Shown here one piece after another: positions 49,594 to 57,617 of a DNA stretch of 64,000 nucleotides. Under the pieces are notes generated by a model that was given only the letters and a program-made list of their open reading frames with translations, searched no databases and had not been told where the DNA came from. How positions within the stretch are numbered: position 1 is the stretch's first letter; every line of letters begins with the position of its first letter. The translations under genes and the position numbers were made by a program. Source of the DNA: Actinomycetota bacterium (GTDB taxonomy: Bacteria; Actinomycetota; Actinomycetes; S36-B12); assembly GCA_016717115.1 (NCBI GenBank), contig JADKGE010000001.1:248001-312000 (forward strand), in the 5' to 3' direction.

Positions 49594-49953
49594 TCAGTCC
49601 CACTCGAGTCCGCGTCGGCGCCACACATATGCGTAGACGACGAGGACGGTGACGATGAACAGGAACATCTCGATCAGCCCGAACGTCGCGAGCTGGTCGA
49701 ACGCGACCGCCCACGGATACAGGAACACGATCTCGATGTCGAAGACGATGAACAGCATCGCGGTCAGGTAGTACTTGACGGGGAAGCGGCCGCCACCGAT
49801 CGGCTGCGGCGTGGGCTCGATCCCGCACTCGTACGCGTCGTACTTGGCCCGGTTGTAGCGCTTCGGTCCGGTGAAGGAGGCCACCGTGACGGAGAAGGCG
49901 GCGAAGCCGAACGCCAAGAGGCCAAGAACGAGGATCGGCGTGTAGACGTTCAA
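49594..49953 (-). CDS. nuoA: NADH-quinone oxidoreductase subunit A
   Basis: The first gene of the nuo operon, a three-helix membrane subunit of 119 residues, with YECGIEPTPQP and FVVFDIEIVFLYPW-like FIVFDIEIVFLYPW. The start codon is TTG at 49953 with GAGGAG 8-9 nt upstream, and no other start fits. A promoter-like TATGCT and a CRP-like palindrome precede it. Confidence 0.93.
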   Translation of the reverse strand: MNVYTPILVLGLLAFGFAAFSVTVASFTGPKRYNRAKYDAYECGIEPTPQPIGGGRFPVKYYLTAMLFIVFDIEIVFLYPWAVAFDQLATFGLIEMFLFIVTVLVVYAYVWRRRGLEWD

Positions 49954-49981
49954 GCCCGCATCTCCTCACGGTTTGCGCATT

Positions 49982-49997
49982 TGTGAATCACTTCACG
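49982..49997. promoter_or_regulatory. CRP/FNR-type operator candidate before nuoA
   Basis: TGTGA-ATCACT-TCACG matches the CRP consensus TGTGA-N6-TCACA at 9 of 10 defined positions. It sits about +3 to +18 from the predicted nuo start, where binding would repress transcription. Confidence 0.5.
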
Positions 49998-50006
49998 ACC
50001 GACGAA

Positions 50007-50012
50007 AGCATA
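50007..50012 (-). promoter_or_regulatory. -10 box of the nuo operon
   Basis: TATGCT on the minus strand, with predicted start near 50000 and a ~47-nt leader before the TTG of nuoA. No good -35 element is seen, which suits activator-dependent or extended promoters. menG upstream could also read through. Confidence 0.4.
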
Positions 50013-50032
50013 GTGGCCGACGGTCACCCGCG

Positions 50033-50734
50033 TTACACCCCCGGCAGACGGCTCGCCCGGTGCAAGGCGACGATGCCGCCCGTCAGGTTGCGCCATTGCA
50101 CGCGTCCCCAGCCGCACGTCGCGATGTCGGCCGCAAGGGCCTGCTGGTCGGGCCAGGCCCGGATCGACTCGGCCAGGTAGACGTAGGCCTCGGGATTGGA
50201 CGACGTGCGACGTGCCACCGGCGGGAGGGCCTTCATCAGGTACTCCGTGTACACCGTGCGGAAGGGCGCCCACGAGGGGTGGGAGAACTCGCACACCACC
50301 AGTCGCCCGCCCGGCCTGACCACGCGGTGCAGCTCGCGAAGGCCGGCCCAACGGTCGTTGATGTTCCGCAGGCCGAAGGAGATCGTGGCTGCGTCGAAGC
50401 TCTCGTCGCGGAACGGCAGGTGCATTCCGTCGCCGGCCACGAAGGGCAGGGACGGTTGACGTTCCTTGCCCACCCGGAGCATGCCGAGGGAGAAGTCGGT
50501 GGGCACGACGATGGCGCCGGCCCGTGCGAACGGCACGCTCGACGTGCCCGTACCGGCCGCCAGGTCGAGGATCCGCTCGCCCGGCTTCGGGTCGACCGCG
50601 GCGACCACTGCGGACCGCCAGCGCCGTGTCTGTCCCAGCGCCAGGACGTCGTTCGTCAGGTCATAGCGCTCGGCCACGTCGTCGAACATCGCAGCGACGT
50701 CTGCGGGTGCTTTGTCCAGATCGGCTCGGGCCAC
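50033..50734 (-). CDS. menG: Demethylmenaquinone methyltransferase
   Basis: A SAM-dependent methyltransferase of the UbiE/MenG family that converts demethylmenaquinone to menaquinone; 233 residues. Motif I is LDLAAGTGTSSVPFA, followed by FGLRNINDRWAGLRELHRVVRPGGRL and a C-terminal GGIVALHRA. The GTG at 50734 has AAAGGA upstream. It is divergent from menF and lies just before the nuo promoter. Confidence 0.93.
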   Translation of the reverse strand: MARADLDKAPADVAAMFDDVAERYDLTNDVLALGQTRRWRSAVVAAVDPKPGERILDLAAGTGTSSVPFARAGAIVVPTDFSLGMLRVGKERQPSLPFVAGDGMHLPFRDESFDAATISFGLRNINDRWAGLRELHRVVRPGGRLVVCEFSHPSWAPFRTVYTEYLMKALPPVARRTSSNPEAYVYLAESIRAWPDQQALAADIATCGWGRVQWRNLTGGIVALHRASRLPGV

Positions 50735-50783
50735 GCCCCGATCCTTTCACCCCGCCGGACGTGCCGTCTGCGCGGTGGCGGCC

Positions 50784-50789
50784 TAGGCT
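50784..50789 (+). promoter_or_regulatory. -10 box of a leaderless promoter (menF)
   Basis: TAGGCT ends 7 nt before the GTG at 50797 with no ribosome site between. Confidence 0.45.
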
Positions 50790-50796
50790 CTGCCGT

Positions 50797-52074
50797 GTGA
50801 GCTCGCCCGCGGCATCCCCGAATGCCGCGGAGCAGTCCCCGCACTCCGAACCGATGTTCGCCACCACCCGCCCCATCGCCGACCCCATCGAACTGATCGC
50901 CCGGCTGCCGGTCAACGATCCCGTTGCCTGGGTGCACGACGGCGAGGGCCTGATCGGCTGGGGCGTCGCCGCCCGCCTCGAGGTGCGCGGCAACGAGCGG
51001 TTCAGCAGGACTCAGCGCTGGTGGTCGACGCTGTGCGCATCCCTGGAGATCGACGACACGGTGAGCATGCCCGGCACCGGGCCCGTGGCCTTCGGCTCGT
51101 TCTCCTTCGACTCGGAATCCGGGTCGTCCTATGTCGTCGTCCCTCGGGTGGTCGTGGGTCGGCGCGCGGGCCAGGCATGGATCACGACCATCGGACGCGA
51201 GCCGCGACCACGCGCCATCCTGCCGCCGGTCTCCGTCCCCGACCGGCCGATCTCCGTCACCTGGGCCGAGGGCAGCGCGAGCGCGATCGAGTGGCAGGGC
51301 GCGGTCGCGGAGGCCGTGCGCCGCATCAAGGCGGGCGAGCTCGACAAGGTCGTTCTCGCCAGGGACGTGATCGCCCATGTCGACGGTCCCCTCGACGTCA
51401 GGCACCTGCTGCTGCGCCTCGCCGCGGCCTACCCGTCGTGCTGGACGTTCGCCGTGGGCGACCTGATCGGGGCGACGCCCGAACTGCTGGTGCGCCGCAC
51501 GGGCGATCTGGTCACGAGCCGAGTACTGGCCGGCACCGTGCGACGGCGCGGTGACGACCAGGCCGATGCCGGTCTCGCGCGCGCGCTCCTCGCCAGCGGC
51601 AAGGACGCCGAGGAGCACGAGTACGCCGTGCATTCGGTGGCTCGCGCCCTGGCCGCCCACTGCACCGACCTCGACGTGCCGGCGCGCCCGCACGTGCTCG
51701 AGTTGGCGAACGTGCAGCATCTGGCGACCGACGTGACCGGCCGCCTGGCCGACGCCGCGCCGGTGCTTGCCCTCGCGGCCTCCCTGCATCCCACGGCCGC
51801 GGTCTGCGGCACGCCCACCGAACGGGCCTTCTCGGTGATCCGGGAGATCGAGGGCATGGACCGTGGCCGGTACGCGGGCCCGGTCGGCTGGTTCGACCGG
51901 CACGGCGACGGCGAGTTCGGGATCGCGCTTCGGTGCGCGGCTGTCGACGTCGAGGCGGGCCAAGTGCGGTCGTTCGCCGGGTGCGGCATCGTCGCCGGCT
52001 CCGACCCGGGCGACGAACTGGCCGAGTCGGTGGCGAAGCTCGTGCCGATCAGGGACGCCCTCGAACTCCGCTGA
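50797..52074 (+). CDS. menF: Isochorismate synthase
   Basis: Converts chorismate to isochorismate, the first committed step to menaquinone; 425 residues. The chorismate-binding domain occupies about residues 165-425. It contains DKVVLARDV, the TPELLVRR segment, LHPTAAVCGTPTE and the C-terminal GCGIVAGSDPGDELAES. GTG at 50797 is chosen from the -10 spacing. It converges with the TetR-ACT-GNAT gene. Siderophore-type isochorismate synthases share this fold, but the men context decides. Confidence 0.92.
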   Translation: MSSPAASPNAAEQSPHSEPMFATTRPIADPIELIARLPVNDPVAWVHDGEGLIGWGVAARLEVRGNERFSRTQRWWSTLCASLEIDDTVSMPGTGPVAFGSFSFDSESGSSYVVVPRVVVGRRAGQAWITTIGREPRPRAILPPVSVPDRPISVTWAEGSASAIEWQGAVAEAVRRIKAGELDKVVLARDVIAHVDGPLDVRHLLLRLAAAYPSCWTFAVGDLIGATPELLVRRTGDLVTSRVLAGTVRRRGDDQADAGLARALLASGKDAEEHEYAVHSVARALAAHCTDLDVPARPHVLELANVQHLATDVTGRLADAAPVLALAASLHPTAAVCGTPTERAFSVIREIEGMDRGRYAGPVGWFDRHGDGEFGIALRCAAVDVEAGQVRSFAGCGIVAGSDPGDELAESVAKLVPIRDALELR

Positions 52075-52084
52075 TCGTCGACTG

Positions 52085-52130
52085 CAGCGCCGCGCGTCAT
52101 TCAGCGTCTCGTCTATGACGCCGGGCGCTG
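52085..52130. terminator. Bidirectional terminator between menF and the TetR-ACT-GNAT gene
   Basis: Arms 52085-52099 and 52116-52130 pair at 13 of 15 positions around a 16-nt loop, in the 65-bp gap between two converging genes. Confidence 0.5.
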
Positions 52131-52139
52131 TGGTCGGCG

Positions 52140-53792
52140 CTAGAGGGTGGCGGTCATGCAGGCGACCGAGGCCCCAAGATCGTGGTCGTGCGACGTCTCC
52201 CAGGGCAGGCTCGTCGCTTGGAGCACGCCGAGCATCGCGCGATTGTCCGCCAGGACGTACGCCACCAACGTGGTGAAGCCGAGGCGGCGCGCCACGTCGA
52301 TCAGGCGCGTAGTGAGCAGGAGGCCGAGCCCTGCCCCGTGCCACGCGTCGTCGACGATGACCGCGATCTCCGCGGTGTCAGCGTCCTGCGGTCCGCTCGG
52401 GAACACGTTGCCCAGCGCGATGATCTCCTCGTGCACATCCGTGACCACGAGCGTGGCGCCCCGATGGCCCCCCGAGATCCGGCGCAGGTTGTCCTCGCGC
52501 CACTCGTTCATCGGCGTGAAATAGCGCTGGTAGATGGATGCGGGCGACGACCGCTCGTGCATGCGCTCGACCCCCTCGGTGTCCTCGGGCCGAGCGAGCC
52601 GGATCGTGACAGCGCGACCGTCCGACAGGCTCTCGCGCCAGCCAAAGCCGTCGAACTCGCCTCGGACCTCCGACAGCGCGGACACCAGGCTGAGCAACGC
52701 GGACGCCCGCTTCTGCTCGGTCTTCGTGAACGGCGCCTTCACCCGGTGGAGAACGACGTGGCGATGGAGGGTCCATTGCAGCCGCAGCACCATCGCCGAG
52801 GCATCGGCGCCCTCGGAGGCCGTCGTGACCTCCCAGGAGTCGGCCAGGACAAGCTCCGCCGCCGCCCGCGGCGCTGCGTCGGGATCATTGGCCAGCCGAG
52901 CGCTCATCTGCAGGACTCGCGTGGCGACGTCGGACGTGTCGTCGATGAGGCCCCGCGTGACGATGACGTCGGTACCGACGGAAGCGATGGCATGCGCCAC
53001 GGTCGCCCGGTCGACGTCGGGCGGCGACTTGAGGATGAAGTCCACGAGTTGCTGGCCATCGCTCACCGGTGCGGTGAACAGGCTCACCACCCGGATCCGC
53101 AGTAGCGAGAGCGCGTGCAGGAGCCGGGCAAGGGCCGACGGCGAGTTAGCGATGGCCACCCGCGCGCGCCACGTGACCTGCAGGTCGGGTGGGCCGGCGT
53201 CGGGGACGTCGTTGGGCGTGAGCGCCTCGAGGAGTCGGGCCACCAGTGCCGTCCACGACCTGCCGTCGCTCCACTTCTCCGACAGCGGGGACAGCATCGC
53301 CAGGCCCAGGCCTACCGCCATCAGGTGCAGGGCGGCTGAGTCGTCGTGGATGGCATCGTCGGTCACGGGACCGCGCAGTTGTCGGACGACCTCCTCCACG
53401 GCGTCCCAGCGCTGGTTCAGCCGGGTGGTGATGATCTGCTTCATGTCCTCGTCGTAGGGCGCCGCGACGATGGCCTGGATCTCCAGCGGATCCCACGCGG
53501 CCGCCGGATCACCCAGCACCTCGCGGGCCGCCCGGAGCAGAGCCTGGAGCGCCGGCTCGACCGGGTTCTGAGCCTGCTCCTGCAGATGCCTGGCCACCGG
53601 CGGGAAGGGGAGCCCCGCGACCACCTCGCGCAGCAGGTCCACCCGATGACGGCCTACCGCACTCACCGTGCGCAGCGGCAGGTCGGCTGCCCGCGCGATG
53701 TCGCGCCGCCCCGCGTTGATGGCGCTCCTCTCGGAGTACACCTCGGCTGCCGCGTCGATCACCCGCTGGCGCTTGTCGGGATCGATGGCCAT
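52140..53792 (-). CDS. TetR-ACT-GNAT three-domain regulator/acetyltransferase
   Basis: A 550-residue protein with an unusual domain order. Residues 8-56 look like a TetR helix-turn-helix (VIDAAAEVYSERSAI, DIARAADLPLRTVSAV). Residues 65-190 are helical, like a TetR ligand domain. Residues 207-280 read as an ACT domain (RVAIANSPSALARLLHALSL, IRVVSLFTAP). Residues 394-550 are a GNAT acetyltransferase of the Pat type (SIYQRYF at 419-425, acetyl-CoA loop HGAGLG at 485-490). ACT-GNAT proteins that acetylate acyl-CoA synthetases under amino-acid control are known in actinobacteria; the TetR-like front is not familiar. TAGTTT lies 6 nt before the ATG. It follows menD by 46 nt. Confidence 0.75.
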   Translation of the reverse strand: MAIDPDKRQRVIDAAAEVYSERSAINAGRRDIARAADLPLRTVSAVGRHRVDLLREVVAGLPFPPVARHLQEQAQNPVEPALQALLRAAREVLGDPAAAWDPLEIQAIVAAPYDEDMKQIITTRLNQRWDAVEEVVRQLRGPVTDDAIHDDSAALHLMAVGLGLAMLSPLSEKWSDGRSWTALVARLLEALTPNDVPDAGPPDLQVTWRARVAIANSPSALARLLHALSLLRIRVVSLFTAPVSDGQQLVDFILKSPPDVDRATVAHAIASVGTDVIVTRGLIDDTSDVATRVLQMSARLANDPDAAPRAAAELVLADSWEVTTASEGADASAMVLRLQWTLHRHVVLHRVKAPFTKTEQKRASALLSLVSALSEVRGEFDGFGWRESLSDGRAVTIRLARPEDTEGVERMHERSSPASIYQRYFTPMNEWREDNLRRISGGHRGATLVVTDVHEEIIALGNVFPSGPQDADTAEIAVIVDDAWHGAGLGLLLTTRLIDVARRLGFTTLVAYVLADNRAMLGVLQATSLPWETSHDHDLGASVACMTATL

Positions 53793-53798
53793 GACAAC

Positions 53799-53804
53799 AA
53801 ACTA
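53799..53804 (-). promoter_or_regulatory. -10 box of a leaderless promoter (TetR-ACT-GNAT gene)
   Basis: TAGTTT on the minus strand ends 6 nt before the ATG at 53792, with no ribosome site. The gene can thus be expressed apart from menD. Confidence 0.45.
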
Positions 53805-53838
53805 GCCGGAAAGGGTCACCTCCCCGGGCGGCCGGGCC

Positions 53839-55587
53839 CTAGGCCGAGCCGAGCGCCTCACCGACGGCTCGCTGAACGTTCACCAGCGTCGCCGCCTCCT
53901 GCGCACGGGAGGCGGTCCGGGCCACCACGATCCGGACCCCGCCCGTGCCGACCGCCTCGTCGATCGCCGAGATCAGCTCGGTGGAGGTGGAGGCGACCAG
54001 TGCCGGCATTCCGAGTGCCGCACTGAGCGCGGCCACATCGAGGCTGAGCGGCACGCCGAAGACGCGCTCGAACGTCGCGGCGTGCTGCGGCGCGCCCTGC
54101 TCGAGGGAGGAGAAGATGCCGCCCCCGTCGTTGTCGCTGACCACGATGACGAGATCGGGGCGCTCCTCCTCGGGGGGCGCGAGCAGGCCGTTGCTGTCGT
54201 ACACGAAGGTCTGGTCGCCCATGAGCGCCAGGACGCCGGATCCGCCGTTGCGCTGGAGCGCATGAGCCGCGCCCCAGGCGGTGGAGACGCACCCATCGAT
54301 GCCCGACGTCCCTCGATTGCCCATGATGACCGCGTCCTGCACGGTGTTCGCGGCGAACGACCCCACGTGCCGCACCGACCAGGATGCCCCGACGAACAGC
54401 AGTCCCCCGTCCGGCACCGCGCCGGCGGTGATGCGCGCGACGTGCATGCCCGTCAGCCCGTCGTCCTGGGAGAACAGCGCCGTCTCGACGGCGGCGGCGG
54501 CCAGCACGTCGGCCCGCTGCCAGGATTCGAGCCACGCCTCGTCGGTCTCGGCCTCCGCGGGCGGGAGCGGCACGGAGGCCACGACCACGTCGGCAGTGCG
54601 GGTGGGATCGCTCCACTCGGGATTCGCGTCGACGGCGACGTGCAGCCCGGCGCGCCCGATCATCCGCAGGACCGAGCGGTTGAGCCCCACCCTGCCGACG
54701 GTGACGACGATCTGGGGGACGTGCGCATCCGCGAACGCCCCGTCGGCGAGCAGCAGCGGACCGTGTGACAGCGCCGTCGAACAGCCGGCGCCGTTCCCGC
54801 TCGGCTCGGCGATCACCGGCCAGCCGAGGGCATCGGAGAGCTCGTCGACGAGCTCGACCGCCTCCGTGTCGTCGTGATCACCGATCACGACGATCCCCCG
54901 TGCGGGTACGTGCGTGCTGTCCAGCAGCGCGTCGAGGACGTCGTCAAGCGGTGTGCTCATCCCGGCCACGAGCCTGGAGTCCGCGGTCCAGGGCCGACCC
55001 TCGGATCGTCCGTCCAGGCTCTCGATCCACTGGTCGTCATCGTCCGGCGCAAGCGGCTCCGCGAAGGGCACGTTGAGATGCACCGGTCCGGGCCGGACCG
55101 CGTCGGTGGCCGCAGCGACGACGCGGGCGACGGTCGATCGCCAGTAGCGGACCCCGCCCTCGCGCTCCGTCGCCGTGGCCATGTCGACCGCCAGCCGCAC
55201 GTCGCCACCGAAGACCGCGGCCTGCCGGATCGTCTGGTTTGCGCCGACGCCGCGCAGTTCCGGAGGCCGGTCGGCCGTCACGGCGATGAGCGGCACGCAG
55301 GACTGGTCGGCTTCGACGATCGCCGGATGCAGGTTGACGGCCGCCGTGCCCGACGTGGTCACCACGATCGCGGGGACGCCGGTGACCTTGGCCAGCCCCA
55401 CGGCGAGGTAGCCGGCGGTGCGCTCGTCGAGCCGTACGTGCAAGGTGAGCTCGCCGCGGGACTCCGCCGCCGCGAGCGCCATGGCCAGCGGGGTTGAGCG
55501 CGATCCCGGCGAGAGGACGGCGTCGGTCAGGCCGCAGCGGAGGAACTCATCCACCATCACGGTGGCCTGGGCGGTCGACGGATTCAC
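53839..55587 (-). CDS. menD: SEPHCHC synthase (MenD)
   Basis: A thiamine-diphosphate enzyme that joins isochorismate and 2-oxoglutarate to give SEPHCHC; 582 residues. It has LSPGSRSTPLAMALA at the N-terminus, the middle-domain GVGANQTIRQAAVFG, and the TPP motif GNRGTSGIDGCVSTAWG to SDNDGGGIFS. The GTG at 55587 has AAAGGG upstream. It is last of the menB-C-D unit. Confidence 0.93.
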   Translation of the reverse strand: MNPSTAQATVMVDEFLRCGLTDAVLSPGSRSTPLAMALAAAESRGELTLHVRLDERTAGYLAVGLAKVTGVPAIVVTTSGTAAVNLHPAIVEADQSCVPLIAVTADRPPELRGVGANQTIRQAAVFGGDVRLAVDMATATEREGGVRYWRSTVARVVAAATDAVRPGPVHLNVPFAEPLAPDDDDQWIESLDGRSEGRPWTADSRLVAGMSTPLDDVLDALLDSTHVPARGIVVIGDHDDTEAVELVDELSDALGWPVIAEPSGNGAGCSTALSHGPLLLADGAFADAHVPQIVVTVGRVGLNRSVLRMIGRAGLHVAVDANPEWSDPTRTADVVVASVPLPPAEAETDEAWLESWQRADVLAAAAVETALFSQDDGLTGMHVARITAGAVPDGGLLFVGASWSVRHVGSFAANTVQDAVIMGNRGTSGIDGCVSTAWGAAHALQRNGGSGVLALMGDQTFVYDSNGLLAPPEEERPDLVIVVSDNDGGGIFSSLEQGAPQHAATFERVFGVPLSLDVAALSAALGMPALVASTSTELISAIDEAVGTGGVRIVVARTASRAQEAATLVNVQRAVGEALGSA

Positions 55588-55615
55588 GCCGTCACCCTTT
55601 CATGCCGCGCTGCCC

Positions 55616-56653
55616 TCATGTGCTCCGCGCCACGAGCGCGCCCGAACGGGCGCCAGCGCCGGCCGCCCACGCGGCCGCAAGCCGGGCCCGCCACCAGGCG
55701 GCCCGCTCATCGGCCATCCGGTCCCGCGCCGCGAGCAGGGACGCCAGGTCGGGCGGGGTGCGGCCCACCTCCAGGGCGCCGTCCTGCGGCAGGCGGGTCC
55801 GCTCGATGAGGTCGGCCCCGAGCAGCGCACCCGTGCCGAAGCCGCACGCGTAGGGCAGGTCCGGCAGGGCGGCGGCCGCGGCCAGCGGCACGTCCAGCCC
55901 GACCGAGGAGTCGAGCGAACCGCTCACGACCACCGGCACGTCGAGCGACAGGGCGATGCGCAGGGTCGCCGCCACTCCCCCCAGTGGAGCCGGCTTGAGC
56001 ACGGCGATGTCGGCGACGTCGGCGAGCCGGACACGCGCGGGGTCGGCCGCGGTACGCAGCGTCTCGTCGGCGGCGATGGGGACGTCGATCGCCCGCCGCA
56101 GGTCGCGCAGTTCCTCGACGCTGCGGCACGGCTGTTCGACGTACTCCAGTCCGTAGGCCCCGAGCCGGCGCAGTGCCGTGGTCGCCCGTGCCACGTCCCA
56201 GGCCGCGTTGGCGTCGATGCGGATGGCTCCCCGTCCGCGTCCGAGCAGGGTGTCGAGAACATCGCGGACGGTGGCGACGCGGGCCTCATCGTCGGCGAGG
56301 TTCGGGTCGCCCACCTTGACCTTGATGGTTCGGCAGCCGTGGTCGAGCACCGCATCGCGGGTCATTCCGGCTGCCACGTCGGACGGCACCGCCGGGATGA
56401 TCGCGTTCACCTCGACCGACGATCGAACGGCCGGCGCCCACGTGCCGTAGGCGGCCTCGACAGCGCTGTCGAGCCACCGCGCGGCGGCGGCATCGGGATA
56501 GTCGTCGAACGGGGCGAACTCCCCCCAGCCCGCAGGGCCCTTGATCAGTACGCCCTCGCGAACCTCGATGCCCCGGAACCGCCGCCGCAGCGGCAGAGCG
56601 AACGGAACCGCCCCATCGAGCACCGCCCGCAGGCGCGCGTCGGCCACGGGCAT
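55616..56653 (-). CDS. menC: o-Succinylbenzoate synthase
   Basis: An enolase-superfamily enzyme that dehydrates SHCHC to o-succinylbenzoate; 345 residues. The catalytic lysine pair motif IKVKVG, metal ligands in IDANAAWD, VEQPC and ADET, and the second lysine in LKPAPLGG are present. ATG at 56653 overlaps the menB stop (ATGA). The C-terminus is Ala/Arg-rich. Confidence 0.92.
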   Translation of the reverse strand: MPVADARLRAVLDGAVPFALPLRRRFRGIEVREGVLIKGPAGWGEFAPFDDYPDAAAARWLDSAVEAAYGTWAPAVRSSVEVNAIIPAVPSDVAAGMTRDAVLDHGCRTIKVKVGDPNLADDEARVATVRDVLDTLLGRGRGAIRIDANAAWDVARATTALRRLGAYGLEYVEQPCRSVEELRDLRRAIDVPIAADETLRTAADPARVRLADVADIAVLKPAPLGGVAATLRIALSLDVPVVVSGSLDSSVGLDVPLAAAAALPDLPYACGFGTGALLGADLIERTRLPQDGALEVGRTPPDLASLLAARDRMADERAAWWRARLAAAWAAGAGARSGALVARST

Positions 56654-57585
56654 CAGGGGCGCTTGGGGAACTGCCGGAAGTCGGGTCGCCGCTTCTCCTT
56701 GTAGGCATCGCGCCCGTGCTGCGCCTCCTCGGACATGTAGAACAGGAGCGTGGCGTCGCCCGCGAGCTGCTGGATGCCGGCCAGCCCGTCGTCTGCCGCA
56801 TTGTGCGACGCCTTCAGCATGCGCAGGGCCAGCGGCGACAGCTCGAGCATCTCCCGCGCCCACGCGACCGTCTCGATCTCGAGGTCCTCGATGGGCACCA
56901 CGGAGTTCACCAGGCCCCAGTCGTAGGCCTGCTCGGCGCCGTACTGCCGACACAGGTACCAGATCTCGCGCGATCGCTTCATCCCGATGGTGCGCGCCAG
57001 CAGGCCCGATCCGTAGCCACCGTCGAACGAGCCGACCTTCGGCCCCGTCTGCTGGAAGCGGGCGTTGTCCGCGGCGATCGACAGGTCGCAGACCACGTGC
57101 AGGACGTGGCCACCGCCTACGGCGTACCCGGCGATCATCGCGATGACGGGCTTGGGCGTGCGGCGGATCTGCACCTGTAGGTCCAGGACGTTCAGCCGGC
57201 CAATGCCCTTCTGGGCGACCTCGTCGTCGCCGATGTAGCCGTCGTTGCCGCGGATCACCTGATCGCCTCCGGAGCAGAAGGCCCAGTCCCCCTGTCCCGT
57301 GAGGATGATCACGCCGACCTGGTCGTCGTCGCGGGCCCGGTTGAAGGCGTCCTGGAGCTCGAACAGCGTCTGCGGCCGGAAGGCATTGCGCTTCTCCGGC
57401 CGGTTGATCGTGATCTTCGCGATGCCGGCGGCATCCCCGACGGACACCTCGTAGCGGATGTCGCGGAACTCGCCCTCCGGCCTCCACTCGCAGCCCGGTT
57501 GAGCCGATGAGTGGCCGGGATCGGTTGAGGCGGGGGAGCCTTCGGGGACCACGGGCGAAAGCACGTAGCGGGTACGGGTGTCCAT
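56653..57585 (-). CDS. menB: 1,4-Dihydroxy-2-naphthoyl-CoA synthase
   Basis: A crotonase-family enzyme that cyclises o-succinylbenzoyl-CoA; 310 residues. It shows ITINRPEKRNAF, CSGGDQVIRG, AGYAVGGGHVLHVVCDL and GPKVGSFDGGYGS. The C-terminal DFRQFPKRP is typical. ATG at 57585 has TAGGTT 7 nt upstream and no ribosome site. It is divergent from menE. Confidence 0.95.
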   Translation of the reverse strand: MDTRTRYVLSPVVPEGSPASTDPGHSSAQPGCEWRPEGEFRDIRYEVSVGDAAGIAKITINRPEKRNAFRPQTLFELQDAFNRARDDDQVGVIILTGQGDWAFCSGGDQVIRGNDGYIGDDEVAQKGIGRLNVLDLQVQIRRTPKPVIAMIAGYAVGGGHVLHVVCDLSIAADNARFQQTGPKVGSFDGGYGSGLLARTIGMKRSREIWYLCRQYGAEQAYDWGLVNSVVPIEDLEIETVAWAREMLELSPLALRMLKASHNAADDGLAGIQQLAGDATLLFYMSEEAQHGRDAYKEKRRPDFRQFPKRP

Positions 57586-57592
57586 GTCCGGA

Positions 57593-57610
57593 AACCTATC
57601 GCCCTACGCT
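57593..57610. promoter_or_regulatory. Back-to-back leaderless promoters of menB and menE
   Basis: On the minus strand TAGGTT (57598-57593) lies 7 nt before the menB ATG. On the plus strand TACGCT (57605-57610) lies 7 nt before the menE ATG. Only 6 bp separate the two -10 boxes. Confidence 0.5.
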
Positions 57611-57617
57611 CGACCCG

